A stretch of DNA of 64,000 nt from Todiramphus chloris collaris (lineage: Eukaryota > Chordata > Aves > Coraciiformes > Alcedinidae): assembly GCA_025345505.1 (NCBI GenBank), contig JANVCC010000120.1, positions 6,834,435 to 6,898,434 on the forward strand, given 5' to 3'. The notes under the pieces are model-generated. The model was given only the letters and a program-made list of their open reading frames with translations. It was not told the DNA's origin and ran no database searches. Below are positions 1 to 32,058 of this stretch, piece by piece. Both the position numbers and the translations under genes were made by a program. The first letter of the stretch is position 1. Each line of letters opens with the position of its first letter.

Positions 1-560
1 GGGGGGGGAGGAATGGGCTCCGGTCCTGCCCCGCTCCCCCGCCCGCCGCCGCTTGGCCGGAGCGGGGCTTCGCCTCCCCTTTCATCTCTCCCCGGTTCCC
101 GGAGCGGCGGGGCCGGGCCGCGCGGCTTCGCCTTCGGGGGTGGAGCGGGCGGGGAGGAGCTGTGTCCCGCCGGCCGGGCGGGGGAATGCCTCCGAGTCCC
201 GGTGCTACGGCTCCGGTAGCCGGGGACAGCTGGGCCCCGTGTCCCGCCCGGCTGCCCGCGCTCCTGTGCCGGAGAGAGCAGCGAACGCGTTTCGCATTTC
301 ATAAGCGGTGTTGCCCAGGCAGCGGCTGCAGGCCGGCTTGCATAATCTGTAACCGTGATGGTGCCTTTGGGATGCCGCCGGTAGCACCGGGGCTTTCTTT
401 GCGGAACGAGCGGTCGGTTCCCGGGCAAGGTGAGAGGCTCGGCCCTGGTGCCCCTGGTCTCTGGAGCCTGGAATTTTCAGGCTGATCACCGGCGCCTTCG
501 GGAGCTGCTCACAGCAGCCAGCCCGAGATCCGCACGGGTTTGCCCGCGGCCGCTTGATCC
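1..560. promoter_or_regulatory. CpG-rich island at the AGO3 5' end (edge of promoter / start of intron 1)
   Basis: The first ~560 bases are strongly GC- and CpG-rich and grade into ordinary AT-richer intron sequence. AGO3 exon 2 is the first coding exon I can identify, at 6899, and it begins with the last two bases of a split Gly codon. The short coding exon 1 (seven residues in human and chicken) must therefore lie upstream. I see no matching exon 1 here, so this is probably the downstream shoulder of the promoter island just outside the window. A strong donor-like site (AAG|GTGAGA at about 429/430) could end an alternative non-coding first exon; that is inference only. Confidence 0.5.
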
Positions 561-3500
561 TTCTCTCTGGGCAGCACAGTCGTAGCACTTAAAAATTTGG
601 TGTTTAAAACGTATCCTGAGAGTTGGGGAAGGAACTTCTGCTTCAGTTTATCAAAGGAATTTATCTTCTGGCAGAAAAGTGGAAGGAGGGTTCAGATTTG
701 GGCAGCGTTTAATCTGTGCTGTAGCTGGATGGCAAAGGGAGCATCCGTAGCTGCTCAGGATTCCATTTCTGTCCCTTCCGGAGGTGCCACAGTGAAAACA
801 GGAGATGGAAGGTGTTGATGGAGAGCACGGGTTTTCATCTCTTTGTGTGTGGATATGTCTGTGACAGATGCGGAGATCAAAGTTAGTGATGGATTGGGCT
901 GCAGAAACTTGGCACCGCTGCTGTTGCCCTTGCTCAGTGGGGTCTGTGAGGGAGTTTGTTTTAGGAAGATGCTGGATTTTAGCAAAGTGTGCAACTGGAG
1001 CTGCCCAACAGGCTCAGCGCCATGTCCAGCACGGGGGATCTTTCTTTTCACCCCTGTGTAGTGATGGAAGCCTTGAGTGCAATGCCAACGTTCCTTGTTT
1101 CGGGAAACCTTCTGGCCTTCAGACCTCGGTGTTGGCCCAGGAGGTCCCAAGCCGTCCATGGCGGAGCAGAGCAGGGGTGAAGTCCCGTCGCAAAAGGACG
1201 AAGGACACTGGGCTGCGCTTCCTCCTGCGTGCCAAGGGAAAATGTGGGACAGGGTGAGCAGAGCGGGGGATCAGAGGTGGGGTTGTGAGTGCACCCCGAG
1301 GAGAGCGTGTGCTGGGACGCCTCGGGGGAGGTCGTGCTCCGGGGGATTCCCGTGTGTGTGATGGGCACAGCCTTGGACATCCAGAGGCTGCCTCTGCTGC
1401 TCTGTGGCACTCGGACGTGGTTTAAAGCTGGAGGGAGCGAAGCTGGGTGTGCGAGGGGCAGGTTCTGGGGAAATCAAGTGAACTGAGGAACAGCAATGGG
1501 GTGCTCCCTGTAAAATGGTGAAGTGAGGTAACGGCAGCTCTGGGGAGCAGGCAGAATTCAGAGCCCTCCACCAGCAGACTGAGTAAACTTCTCCAGACGG
1601 GAGCTGCCCAGTGGTGTGGCCGAGTCAAGTCACGGTGCTGTGTGTATCTCCATTGACAGCTCACAAATCGTTCCTTCAAAGTTCACAGCTTTTTGTGTTC
1701 CAAGCTGTTGGTTTTTACTCCACAGGGTATGTTTCTGATGCAGCACTATGGGTATCTTTCATCTTCCTTTTGCTTTCCTGGGCAAACTTGGGGCAGATGA
1801 ACTGCTGAGACCTCGCTCTTCTCTCGGTGTGAAGAGCAGTGACTTGGGAGGACCATTAAAAGTTACATTTCTGTGGGTGGGGTAGAGGAGGGAAGAGGAA
1901 TGAATCATAAGTGCCTTCAAAAGTTACTCTGTTCCAGAACACGTGTGGTGTGGGATACAATGGGAGTTTTCCTCTGGAGTTGCAGTGGAAACCGCTTGAC
2001 TCACAGTGTGAACTTTCCAAACGGTTTCAGCCGCACGGCTTCACTTCCTTAGTGCTAAAGGTGTGTTTGATTCCCAAGGGGCTTTCTGGTACCGTGCTTC
2101 TGGAGTCAGTGACAGGACCGTGGGTTCTTGGTGTTACGCTCTTAGATATTTTCCAGGCAGTAAACTTGAAGAAGAGGAGCTGCTGGCATCTTAAATGAGG
2201 AAGCTAACAGCAGGGAGACGGGCAGCACAGCTCAGCTGCCAGAGCAGTTTGGAGTTGGCGAGCCTGGGGAAGGGACTGTGTAGTTGTCAGAACAGTAAAT
2301 GTGAAACCAGGAAAATAAAAATGAGCGCATTAAGAATTGTGCCTTTTATTATAAATGAGTGGGGTTTTAGTGTAAATGCAAGTACCCCTGGGTGAAGTTT
2401 CCTTTGGTGGCCAAACGCGGCGCGTTCGCGCGTAGCACTGAGGGGTTGGTCACCTCACAAACCGTCCTGACTTTGCTGTGTGGAAAGAGCTCCCTGGGCA
2501 GGTACTGCCGTGTTTCTGGGAGTTCTCTTCTCCTCTCCCAGAGTAGTTAGGTATTAACTTTACAACAGACACGTAAGTTGCTTTTTTGAGCTTGAAATCT
2601 TTTACGATTAGACTTTTTTTTTACTGGTTCGGAAGTGTTTATGATCCACAACCCTTCACTGTGTTTTCTGTTGGCACGCTGGTATTTACTCGTGTGGTTG
2701 GCTGTCGCTGAGCGTGGCATCACAGTGTTGGCTTTTGATGAGTTTCAACGTGACTTATCATCTGAAACTTTTTTTTTGAAGAGCCTAAATTGTGAGTGGG
2801 GATGTTTGGAAAACATGGCTTGCATTACTCATAAATAATGTCATGCCAGCCAGCGAGGCTGCAGCTACAGAAATAAGGTGATTCGGGGTTTCTGGCGTAA
2901 GGAGCTTGATTACTGAAACCAACATTTACATTTCATCTTTCCAGTATTTCTTTTTCTTTTTCTTTTTAATCTAGAATTAACTTAATTTTTGGTAGTGATA
3001 GGATTTTCTTTGAGCTCCACAGGCTGGGCCTCTGAGTCCAAGCAGGGGCCAGGGGCCCTCTGAAAGGAAACCTCTTTTCTTTTCCTCCATCCTCTTCCCA
3101 CTTGACGGGGAGCGAGCGTTTTCCCGTGTGCAGGCTCCATCCCGAGGACAGGATCTGTCAGAGAAATCTGCCGTGTCTGGCTGAGTTGGAATTAAAGAAC
3201 GTTGACCTGCTCAGCCCGATAGCGTGTGCGCAGGGCTGCTCGGTCGCCCCTTCAGCTTGGGATTTGGAACCGTTTTGTAAACAAAACCTGTTAAGTAATC
3301 ATCATTTCCTATAGTTTGGGTTTATAATGCTGAGCCGTGGTAGGAAAGAGGATCGTTTTTTGCTGGAAGCTTGGTACTGGTGTCTCTTCCTGTAAGGAAA
3401 GGAACCCTGTAAGGAAATCTGTGTGTTCTGTTAGCATCTCGCTAGAAATCAGGGGTTTGCTGCACGCCGCGAGGCTGCCTCGCCTGCCGAAAGCTTCCAA

Positions 3501-6500
3501 GTTCCCGTGAAATGGTTTGTTGAAAGTATTTGCAGGTTTCTGCTGCTGCTGTTTCTGTCGAGGCTTCATTCTGCTCGGGGCTTGGTTCGGTTGCTAGGTA
3601 GGTGGAAGCCTGTGTTCCGGAGCCACGCTGGCTGTAGCCGTAGGAACTACAGTCAGCTCTCCTCGTGTCTAGTCGCTGTTGCAACGGCTGTCATTCCGCA
3701 GCAGAAGATTCTGATTCAGGGCTCGTTTGAACCATCAGAGGGACTTCCACGTTGGTCCGGAATAGGATCTTACTTCACTGGGAGTTCTGAGATTTTGGAT
3801 TTGAACAGGGGCCATTGTAGATTTCCACTGGTTTCGGTTCTGGTGGTGGAGGTGCCACGGAATCGCACTTGAGATTAATTTCATCGGCCGCGTATTTTTA
3901 ATGCTACTCCAAACTTCAGCTCTTTGAAGAAGTAATATTGGAGTGAGCTTTTTCTTCGGGACGTAGTTCCGAAACAATGCGCTTATTCAGTTTTATCAGG
4001 GGTTTTTTATGTTTTGAAATATTAATTTCCTTGTTAAGCCCTTTAAAAATGACAGCTCCTTTTTTTTCAATCTCTTTTTTTGTGTTTTGTTGAAATATTA
4101 GATAAAATACGAGCAAAATTCTCCAAAATATCTTCTGTGTCTCCTCGGCGAGCGATGCGGTCACAGGACGTGGGTTGTGTGACGCGTTGCCCAGCCTGGA
4201 GCAGCGGGCACAGGCCAGTGGCTTATGTCCCGGGGCACAGCGGGCTGGGGCTGCAAGGTCCTGTCCCTGCCCGCAGGAACTCCCGGTGCAGACCCCTCTG
4301 AGACACGAGGTGCTGGTGGCAGGGAGCAAACTGGTCTCTGGCGCAGCGGGGGGAATGTTCCGGGTTCGGTGTTCATCTCTTCTGCAGATTTATCACGAGG
4401 GATTCTGCTCCCACCGGTTTGTTGAGTGCTCACTCCTGAGGATGCTGAGGGATGTTCACAAGTAACGAGTTCAGCAATGCTGTGAACGGTCGTTCCTAAG
4501 TTGATAGGTGCCTTTAAGTCCTGAAAGGATTAGGGTTTTTCTACCTTGTGTTATTACTGGTTCAAATGCTTAATGAAGTATTTTCTCTGCAGGTTTTTCC
4601 TGTGTGTTTTCTAGTGAGCAGCCATACATTCAGAAGGTCCAAGTTTTAGTGGTAAATCATGTATCTTCTTGAAAGTAACTCCCTTGCTGTGTAAAAACCT
4701 TCCAAGAATCTGCCCGAAGCGTCGGTTTTAGCTCCTGCCTGCGCACCCATTGTTCTGTGTTAGGAATCGGTTGCGTGCCAGCGTTGGGGACTTTCCTCAA
4801 CTGGTTTTATGACGAGTGCTCTTCTGGCAGGCCCAACAGACCTCCTTCCTGGGTTTTCTCGGCTCTTTTTTTTAAGAACATACTAGGCACGGGTCCATAT
4901 CTGGTGCTCTAGTGGCAGAGCAGTTATAGTTTAAACACAAAGAAGCTTCTCCTCTCGAACTCCTGGGCAGCTGCCCAGTGCCAAGCTGCTCTCCTGGGGG
5001 CTCTGGCAGGCTGGGGGTTCCCCGCGTGCTGTGCAGCCAGGCCCTGAAACTCCAACGCCTTTGGCTTTGCCAGGGTTAAAGAGCACGGAGGGGCAGGTCT
5101 GCCACTCCCAGCCCTGCTCTGCTGTTTAGAATAAAACTACTTGTAGTGGTTCTGGTTTGTGTGTTTATTTCCATCGGCCTGACACAGGGCTTAGGCATGG
5201 GGTTGGGTGAGTCACTGATGAGATGTGGGAGCAGGAGCTGTCCTCGGAGAGCGTCGCGTGTGATTTATGCTTTCTTGGGTTTGAAGCCAGTGACACGCAC
5301 GCTTTCCCAGCCTGGGATCTGGCAGCTCGGTGTACTCTGAGAGCAGGATGCTCTGAGCGGGCGCTGCTCTCTTTGGACAGAGGCAGCAGGACTGCAATAC
5401 AGCGTGCTCCTCTCCTTGCCGTGACCTGTCCAAGAGAGCGCGTGTCGCGAAACCGATGGCAAAAGCAGCTGAACTCGCAAACACTGTTCCTGAATAGGGA
5501 GCAGATTTGTGCTTCTCATCCATTTATCCAGCACTTTACACCTGTTTGCCACAAATCCGGGCTCTGGCTTCTCCCGGGGTGAGCAGCTTCCCGAGGAGCC
5601 GTGTGTGGTAGAGCTGGAGAAGGGAGGCTGCAGGAACCTTTCTCTGATAGCTGGGCTGCTCTTTTTGCTCCCCACTCGGAGGTCAGAGGCCTGCTTGCCT
5701 GCGGGGCTTTGGGTGGAGAGTTTCCATCCCAACGGGGCTGTGTGTGCCTCACCTGGAGAACCTCCACAGAGAGTCTCTGCACCCTGTGTCCTCTCTGCTT
5801 ACAGATTTTAGCAGAGTGTCTGCACCCTGTGTCCTCTCTGCTTACAGATTTTAGCAACTGTTTTTGTGATTTTAGCAAGCAGGGTGGGAGGAGAGCAGGC
5901 AGAGCAGGCTATAGGGACCCGTCTCCATCTCAGCCGTTTGTCAGCGTTTCCTACAGATGTGCACTAAATATAAACTGTGGCACGCGTCTCCTCTTAATGC
6001 TAAAATAATCTATTGAGTCATTTATGTCACTGAAGGGCTTAGTAGTAAGTTTTTGCATATGCTTATGTGCTGAAAATATATCTGGAGTAAATTGTAGAGC
6101 TGCTTTTACTCGTGTGACAGTATTAAAATGGGGGAAAAGTTGAAGGGAACAGATGCTTGCAACAAGTTTTGCATGAGCACAGCGAGGCTGCTCGAAGTGA
6201 TGCTTCTCGGTTTGTGTTTTTGTTTTATCTCCTGGCTCAAAGCCAAGCCCACTTCAGAAAGTTTTGGTAAGCTTCTGGGTACAGCCAGCCAAATGTCACA
6301 GCAGAACTTGGCTTTGCTCTTCACCTGTTCTTGGTACCCGGTTTCCTTCAGGATAATGCGGGTTTTTTCCCAGGAATGTTGGAGATTAATCAAAAAGCAA
6401 ACAAGACGTTTTTACCAGTGCTTGACATTTCAACTCTTCTATGAAAAGGAGTGGGCTGGAATTGCTGTCTCTGCGTCACTGAGTGGGAGTAGAGGGGAGA

Positions 6501-6898
6501 ACTTTTAACTAACTTCACCGAACGCTCTGTAAATCATGACATTTGGACGATGAGTAATTTGTCAGAACTCGGGCTACAAAGCATGTTGCCTTTGTTGTTG
6601 TTTCTTGACTGGAAAGAGGTATTTTTAAGTGGAAATACCAGTAGGAATTCTTGAAAGTGGACTATGTTTGCTATGGCATGAGCCACCCGGATCTGGAGCC
6701 GAGGACTCGCGTCTACGTGATGCGAAGCAAACGAGAGAGAAGCACATGAGGGCATAGCACAGATTGCCAGACAGACCTTTTAACACACTCTCAAACTCGG
6801 GGGTTTTTCCAGTGCTGAACCTTACTGGGCTGCCCCTTTGTGGCACGGCGTGTCTGTTGGGCTCACCTTCTCACCGCTCACCTTTTCTTCTTTCGCAG
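561..6898 (+). other. AGO3: AGO3 intron 1 (partial), no gene seen
   Basis: Long non-coding stretch ending in a good acceptor (pyrimidine tract and CAG at 6896-6898) directly before AGO3 exon 2. Reading frames here are short and resemble no family I recognise. It contains a 43-bp tandem duplication at 5769-5855 and scattered T-rich runs. No RNA gene or intact transposon was recognised. Confidence 0.6.
5769..5855. repeat. 43-bp tandem duplication in AGO3 intron 1
   Basis: Two nearly identical copies with a 43-bp shift; they share TCTGCACCCTGTGTCCTCTC and the following CTTACAGATTTTAGCA. Copies differ by one base near the left edge. Each carries a pyrimidine tract and CAG, so a 3' splice-site-like sequence is duplicated. 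Confidence 0.85.
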
Positions 6899-25836
<18,938 letters not shown>

Positions 25837-27459
25837 GTCAATAAAACGGGAGCATACTCACTGGGAGGAAGAACTGAGAAATTAAGCCACATACAATGTA
25901 TGTTTCCAGTGGGGTTGGTTTATGGGGTGTGCCTCCGATCGTGCTGAAGTTGACACTGTGCAGGGGCGAGAGGCTAACCCTTAAATTGACACAAGGAAGA
26001 TTGTTTACTTCATCGAGGAACACGGCACTATTATGCAATATGAAACCAGCCAACTGCTTTTTTGGCACGGAAGCACCGCCATCATTTTTTTTTTTTAATT
26101 TTTATTTTATTTCTCGTAGTTTAACCCTTTTATGCCTTTACCTCAAGTTGCTTGGCAGCACAACTATCTTCGCAAAGAAATAATAATAGTAGTTAAAGTT
26201 AACGGATTGTGTAATTTAAAACCCAACCAAGCCACCTTTTGTAGAAACAATCGCGATGATTGGGGAGGGAAGTGTGCAAAACCAAAAAGATTAAGTTTTT
26301 TACCCTGCTCCACTGAGGAATCTTTCTCTCAATATTGCCACCAAGCATTCGAATGTGAACGTATCCAAGTACATTTGAATGTGCAGCTCTAGCTAGAAGA
26401 AGTTAAGGGAGAGAGGAAGATACTTTGCACACTGATCCAGTAATCTGAACATAGTTTAGCCAACTGCTGCCTCTGCGTCTTTCCTCACAGCTTTGGAGTT
26501 CTCAGCTCCAGTAGTTCCCTTTTCCAGAGCAAAGAAGCCAGTGGGATCTGTGCAGGCAGCAGTGACCCAAACACTCCTTACTCCCTGGTGAATTTACTAA
26601 AGCTGCTGTTTTACCTAGTCCAAAAGTTTCAATTCTTTTCCACCTGTCAAGGCAGATATGTCGAAGCTTCACGTGCGATCAGAGATCCCGGGGTTTTCGG
26701 GATTACCTGCAGTAAACACCAGAACTGAAACTTTAGAGCTAAGGCCTTTTTGGAAAACAAGAAACATGCTAGTTTACTTGCTGCCTCTCACACCTTAATG
26801 TGATTTCATAGGTATGTGTTTTTTGAAGTTTAGCTTCCTTTTGTTTCTTTTATATTTATTAGAGTAATAATAATGCTTTAATTTAATTATTACAGAACAT
26901 ATGGTCAACATCAACTTTTATTTTTTAGAAATGTAACCGTGTTTATTTTTTAAGAAACTGACAACTTGTTTTGCTATCTTTTAGTGCAATAAGCGTTCTA
27001 AAGAAAAACTGTGTCCATTGAGCTGTACTAAAGCAGTGTTTGTACCACTAACTGTGGAAGAATGGACACCTCCATGACTTTAAAAGGACAAAGTAAAAGC
27101 CTTAATTTTGAAAGGAAAGTTTTATAGTCAGAAGGAATCTTGAATTTTCCTTTTTTAAATCAAAAAAACAAAAAAAAAAAACAAAGCAAAAATGCTTCTA
27201 GAATTCTGCAAGCTTTACTTGTCACTGCAGTATTTTGATTTAACGAAGGAATTGGCCATATTTTTGGCTTTGAACTGTGGAGGATATTTGAATTAAATGG
27301 AAAGGGTTTTTTATTAAGATCTAAGTTTTTACATGCTTAGTTAAATCTACTTGACATCAGTAAATGTCTGGAATTAATAAAAGTTTTTAGGCTTTTTTCC
27401 TCTTTGATAATGACTTTCCTTTTAAAATTAAGTTATTGGTAACTTCATTTCACTTAGCA

Positions 27460-27465
27460 AATAAA
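27460..27465 (+). terminator. AGO3: Proximal AGO3 polyadenylation signal (AATAAA)
   Basis: A canonical hexamer about 1.6 kb after the AGO3 stop, close behind another at 27376-27381 and followed by GT-rich sequence. It is a plausible end of a short 3' UTR isoform. Confidence 0.4.
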
Positions 27466-30400
27466 GAGGGCTGGGATAGTTCTAACATGTTAAATCACTG
27501 AAATGTGAAACAAATGAATGGGACTCTTTTCATTCCACTTTAAAGGTAAAACAATATTTAAGATGTCAGAGACAAGCGTTTATTCAATGAGGGGACTGGG
27601 GAGTTTTGCACTTTGTAAACTCGTGAACTGCATTTTTGACTGTTTTTATTTGCACTGGTTCATAGTATATATACTGCAGATATACGTTTGTATGGGCATT
27701 GCTGTTATCCCAGCCCTTCTGACCTCCACCTGCTCTCCACATGAAAACCAGTGGGTTGGCATAAGTAGCTTATCTCCTGTCACCCTCATCAAGTCCGCTG
27801 TTTGCCAATATACTGTATTTTGAGCCTAAAATCTGAGCCCATTTTGCTTCAACAGGCATGAATCTCCCCCGTTTATTTTTTACTGGGTTTTTTTTTTGCC
27901 AGAAAAGCAAGTACTGTATTTTGTGCGTTTGTACGGAAACAGCCGGCGTGCTGTTCACAGCACTGTCTCAGCTTTACTCCGCAGTTCGTGTATATACCTG
28001 GTTTATCTCCCGGTAGCGAGGAAGATAACGTAACAAGACTACCTTAGCAAAGACAAAACTGCACTGGAAATAGTCCTGCTGGTGAGCAGCCGGCTCGAGG
28101 GGCCCTGGCCAGGAGGTGGGAGGGCGAGCGAGGGAGACTCCGAGCGTCGCTGGGGCCCCGGGAGCCGCGAGCCTTCGCCCCCGGCCGTCCCAGCCACACT
28201 CTGTGGCTTCTTCCTGCGCTTGCCTTTCAGCGCCGCAGAGAAACCCGCTGCGGGAGGCTGGGGTTGAAGGAATTCCAGCGAGATGCTTTCCCAGGAAGTC
28301 TCTCAAACGCTTCTTTTCAGTCTGTGCCCTGACAGTGTTCTCCTAGGAGCGCTCCAGCTGGTAGTTCTGTTTAGAAAAGGTTCAGGTTAGGCTTTTTATA
28401 GAAAATTGTTTTACAATAGAGACTTTTTTTCTTAAAACCAACACAAACAGCAAACTATTTTAAAAAGCTTTCTTATGGATTTCTGGCATTTAGATGAAAA
28501 TTCCTGTTTAAAAAGCCTTTTAACGCTCCTTTGGAAGACGCTGTACACCTCTCACCCTGCCCACGCTCAGCGACTATGTTTTGAGAAGCTTTGTTGCTTG
28601 CTACTTTCACACACACCCCAAAATAAAAAAAAAAAAACCTTAAAAAAACTGAATTGGGAAAGTGACTTAAAGCCCTCATCGAGCTGGCGATGTACCTGGT
28701 TTTCATGTGAAGAGTATTTGGATGTTTTAATCTCTATTCTTGGTTTTGCAAATATCTACGTAAAGTGCCGATACTTCTTTGTATTACGATATCAAGTTAC
28801 TGGCGTTGTGAGGGCCACACATTTATGATGCTGTAGCTGCTATATTTATTTAAATGGAGATGGACAATTACTGCACTAAGGAACGAGGAGATAAGCAAGG
28901 AATCAAGGTTAGTTAGATATCTTGGGTTTTTTTTTTTTCAAGAGAATTAATGGTGTGAAATATCAAGTGTAACAAAGGGTGCTGTCATTTTAACGGAGAT
29001 TAAATAGCCAGATATTCTTCCTTTTGTTTAAAAACATATATTTTGATGTTTGCAGTTTGGGGGTGGGGGGTCGGGATAAATGGTACCTCATCTGTGGTGG
29101 CAGTTTCCAGTATATTTTCAGAGTATATGGATTTCTTTTATTTTTGTACCTGCTCTCCTTTGAAAAAGAAAAAGAAAAAAAAAAAAATCTCAAATTTTAT
29201 GTGCTGTTTGGGGAAATCTTGGCAAACCAGATCCCCCTCTCCTGCTGGGAGCTGTTTGTATATAGTCCAAAGAGGGACGTGGGCAAAGGCTGACAGTTCC
29301 ACTTACTGTGCAGACCAACTGGCCTCGTTTTTATGCCTACCTAGAAAAACGGTTCCTGTCTCCTAAGACACTGTACCAGTTGACTTCACCCAGACCTCGC
29401 TTGTACTTAACAAGTGCCACTAATTGCTTCCGTGGTGGGAGCACGCACACGGGCCCCGGCACGGGGCTGGGCGAGGAGTGGCCGTCGGCTCTCGGCCCCG
29501 GGACGGTGCTGGCAGCCTGGCCGAAAGCCTGCCCCAAACCTGCCAGCTCCAGCCCGGGAGAGGAGGGGAGCGTCGTGTGGTTGAGGTGGTAAACTTGCAA
29601 CATCTGCTGACAGAATGAGTGACTCCGCTGTAAGTAGCTTTTTGTCTTCGTAGGGCACTTCAGCTGTGGCCGTTTTACTCAGGATCGCTGTGTTTCTGTT
29701 CGGTGTGGGATCTGGTTAAACGCGTCCAGAAGTTATTTTTATAGGGTTCATTCTGGCATCCTTTTGGAAGTTTGTTTGGCCACGGAAAGGATTTTCAGGA
29801 GTAAAATGGGTTTCTGGAAGCTGTCAGTCAAATGATTTCAAGATGCTGTTGGTCCTAAACTATTTTCACTTCTCGTATGAATTTTTGTCCTATAAAATGC
29901 TGAACATAAGATACAGGACAGTCACCTTCTGTACAAATTCCAGCTATGAACACTGGTTTTCTACTAGTCTTGAAGTCCACTCTGGTGAAATTCCAAGCTC
30001 AGCCTACACTTAAAAAAGCTTGAGGCCTTTCTTTTTTTTTTTTTTACACTTTCTTCATATCTTGTCCTCTTTTGAGATTTTCCCTGTTTTGTGAACTGAG
30101 GGTTTAGAGCCTTACTCGAAGCACTTTTCTAACCAAGGAATCAAAAGCTCGGATTATGTACGCTGAAAGGAGACACTCAGTTCTCAGAGATCGTTATTTC
30201 TAGATGGCCATCGTAGTCTCTGTCCCTCTCCGTGCTGTGGAGTCCTGTGGCTGCTACTGGCAGGTCGATGGGATCCATAGGGATGTCAAAGGGAACGATT
30301 CCTGTCTGTCTTTTCTACCCAAAGATGGTACTTTACATTGATGCTGAGTGTTAGGGTATCATTTTTCTTTCAGCACATGTTTAAATAGAACTTCCCTTAG

Positions 30401-32014
30401 GCAGTCCACTCGTCGTCTGGTGTAAAGCTGAACAGGCTGTGGTTAGAGCTTGAGCTACCGGGTGCTTTCTGCTAGTAGGAGACTTCGTACTGTCTGTAGC
30501 TGAGCTTTGAAGGAGGTGGTTACAGGATCCTACATTTTACTTCCCGAGCAGAGTCTTGAGTATCCTGATCTCTATGACACTAAAAACCAAACTGTTGTCC
30601 CTGAGTAGGCAAAGGTGAATATGGAGGGGAAGGAATTGAGGGGAGAGGCTCGTGAGGGGAAAATACCGAAGCATCAGCCTGATGGAAACAAGGCTGTTGA
30701 TGGAGAGGTCCATCCACTTTCCATCCTGCGTGCCCTGGCCTTTCAGACCTTGCCCGAGGTGCCCCCTCACCTGAGACGGGTAGTTAACAGTCCTTTTAGA
30801 GCAAATCAGTTCCGCTGTTTAAAACTCGGAGTTACTCTTATTTTTTTTAAGCAAGACTGTCCTCAGAAAGTGCCTTTTTAGAAGATGGTGCTGTAGATTT
30901 TTATTTTCCAGTTGTACGTGGCTGAAAATTTAAGCGAAATTTTTGCAAATGCCAAGTGTTTGATGGTATCTTTCAGGTACTTTCAAGCATCAGCTTCTGA
31001 GTCAGGACCAAGAATAAGGAGGAAGGTGGTTTCATTTGGAGGGAGAGGCGTTGAGGAGCGATCACCAAATTCAGCTGGCAGGCTAGAAGGGGTTTGATGT
31101 AGTCAATGCCATTTACCTCTTCACGTTGAGGGGGTGGGGGGTAGGAGAGACAGCATGAGACTCTTGGGGTGATGTAAGCAGTGCTGAAAGAGAATCCGGG
31201 CTCACTGAACGGAAGGCTGTTGTCTCAGAGGATGTGGCAGGCTCCCAGAGCAGGAGCGGGCAAGGCAAGCTGCTGGGAGACTTGCCGGGTGGTCGCTCCT
31301 GCTGTGAGCAGAGCTCGCGTGGCTCGAGTATCTAGCGGAGGGTTGTGTGTACTGGGGGGACTGGAATCCCTAGTGGGGTGGGGGATGCTGCCCTGCTCTG
31401 AGGGCTGGAGGGGGTCCCTTGGGGGTTTGGTGAGCGTTCCTCCGGGCAGGGAAAGCTGTAGACTAGACTATTAAACACTGCACCTCAGTAACCTTGTAAT
31501 GCTGCATAAAGTAATAATAATAGCAAAGTTCTGCTTTGATTACACTGTAATGTGCTTGCACATGCCTGCAAAAAATACACTTCACTTTCGTTTTTGTAAC
31601 GGTCTTAACGGCAGTTATTGGACCCTTGTCTTTTACCATGAACCGTGTCCTTTACTGTGGTGTTTGTGTATTTACTGGTGATCTGTGTGCAGCTCGTAGG
31701 TCTGTGTGTCTGGTCCGTATGTTGCTTTTAACGCTTATTTTTGGGTGGGAGAAGTTTCTGAATGGTTTGTTTTTCCTCTCTGCAGTCAGCCTAGCTGGTC
31801 GTGTTTGAGAGGAGACTGACCGGAGCAGCTTGATAGGCAGGCTACTCTAACTGGTACCCTGTTTCTTTAACGGTAAAACTAAAGTGACTTTTCTGTTCAT
31901 TTCCTTACTGTTCGTACAGTATCGGGCATTTCAGATGGAGAATAACTTGATATCAATCAGGATCTTTTTGAATATCAGGAGCTTATTGCAAAACTCACAC
32001 TCTTAATTGCCAGT

Positions 32015-32058
32015 GGTGTCCTGGTGGGAATACGGTGGTGTCCCGGCAGGAATACGGT
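32015..32058. repeat. 22-bp tandem duplication
   Basis: Two adjacent copies of a 22-base unit beginning GGTGTCC and ending GGAATACGGT, with two or three differences, inside the presumed AGO3 3' UTR. Confidence 0.75.

Noticed and set aside
13-22. ATGGGCTCCG at the very start as AGO3 coding exon 1
   Set aside because: Joined to exon 2 it would stay in frame, but the residues do not match the conserved MEIGSA start and the following GTCCTG is a poor donor. Exon 1 is more likely upstream of the window.
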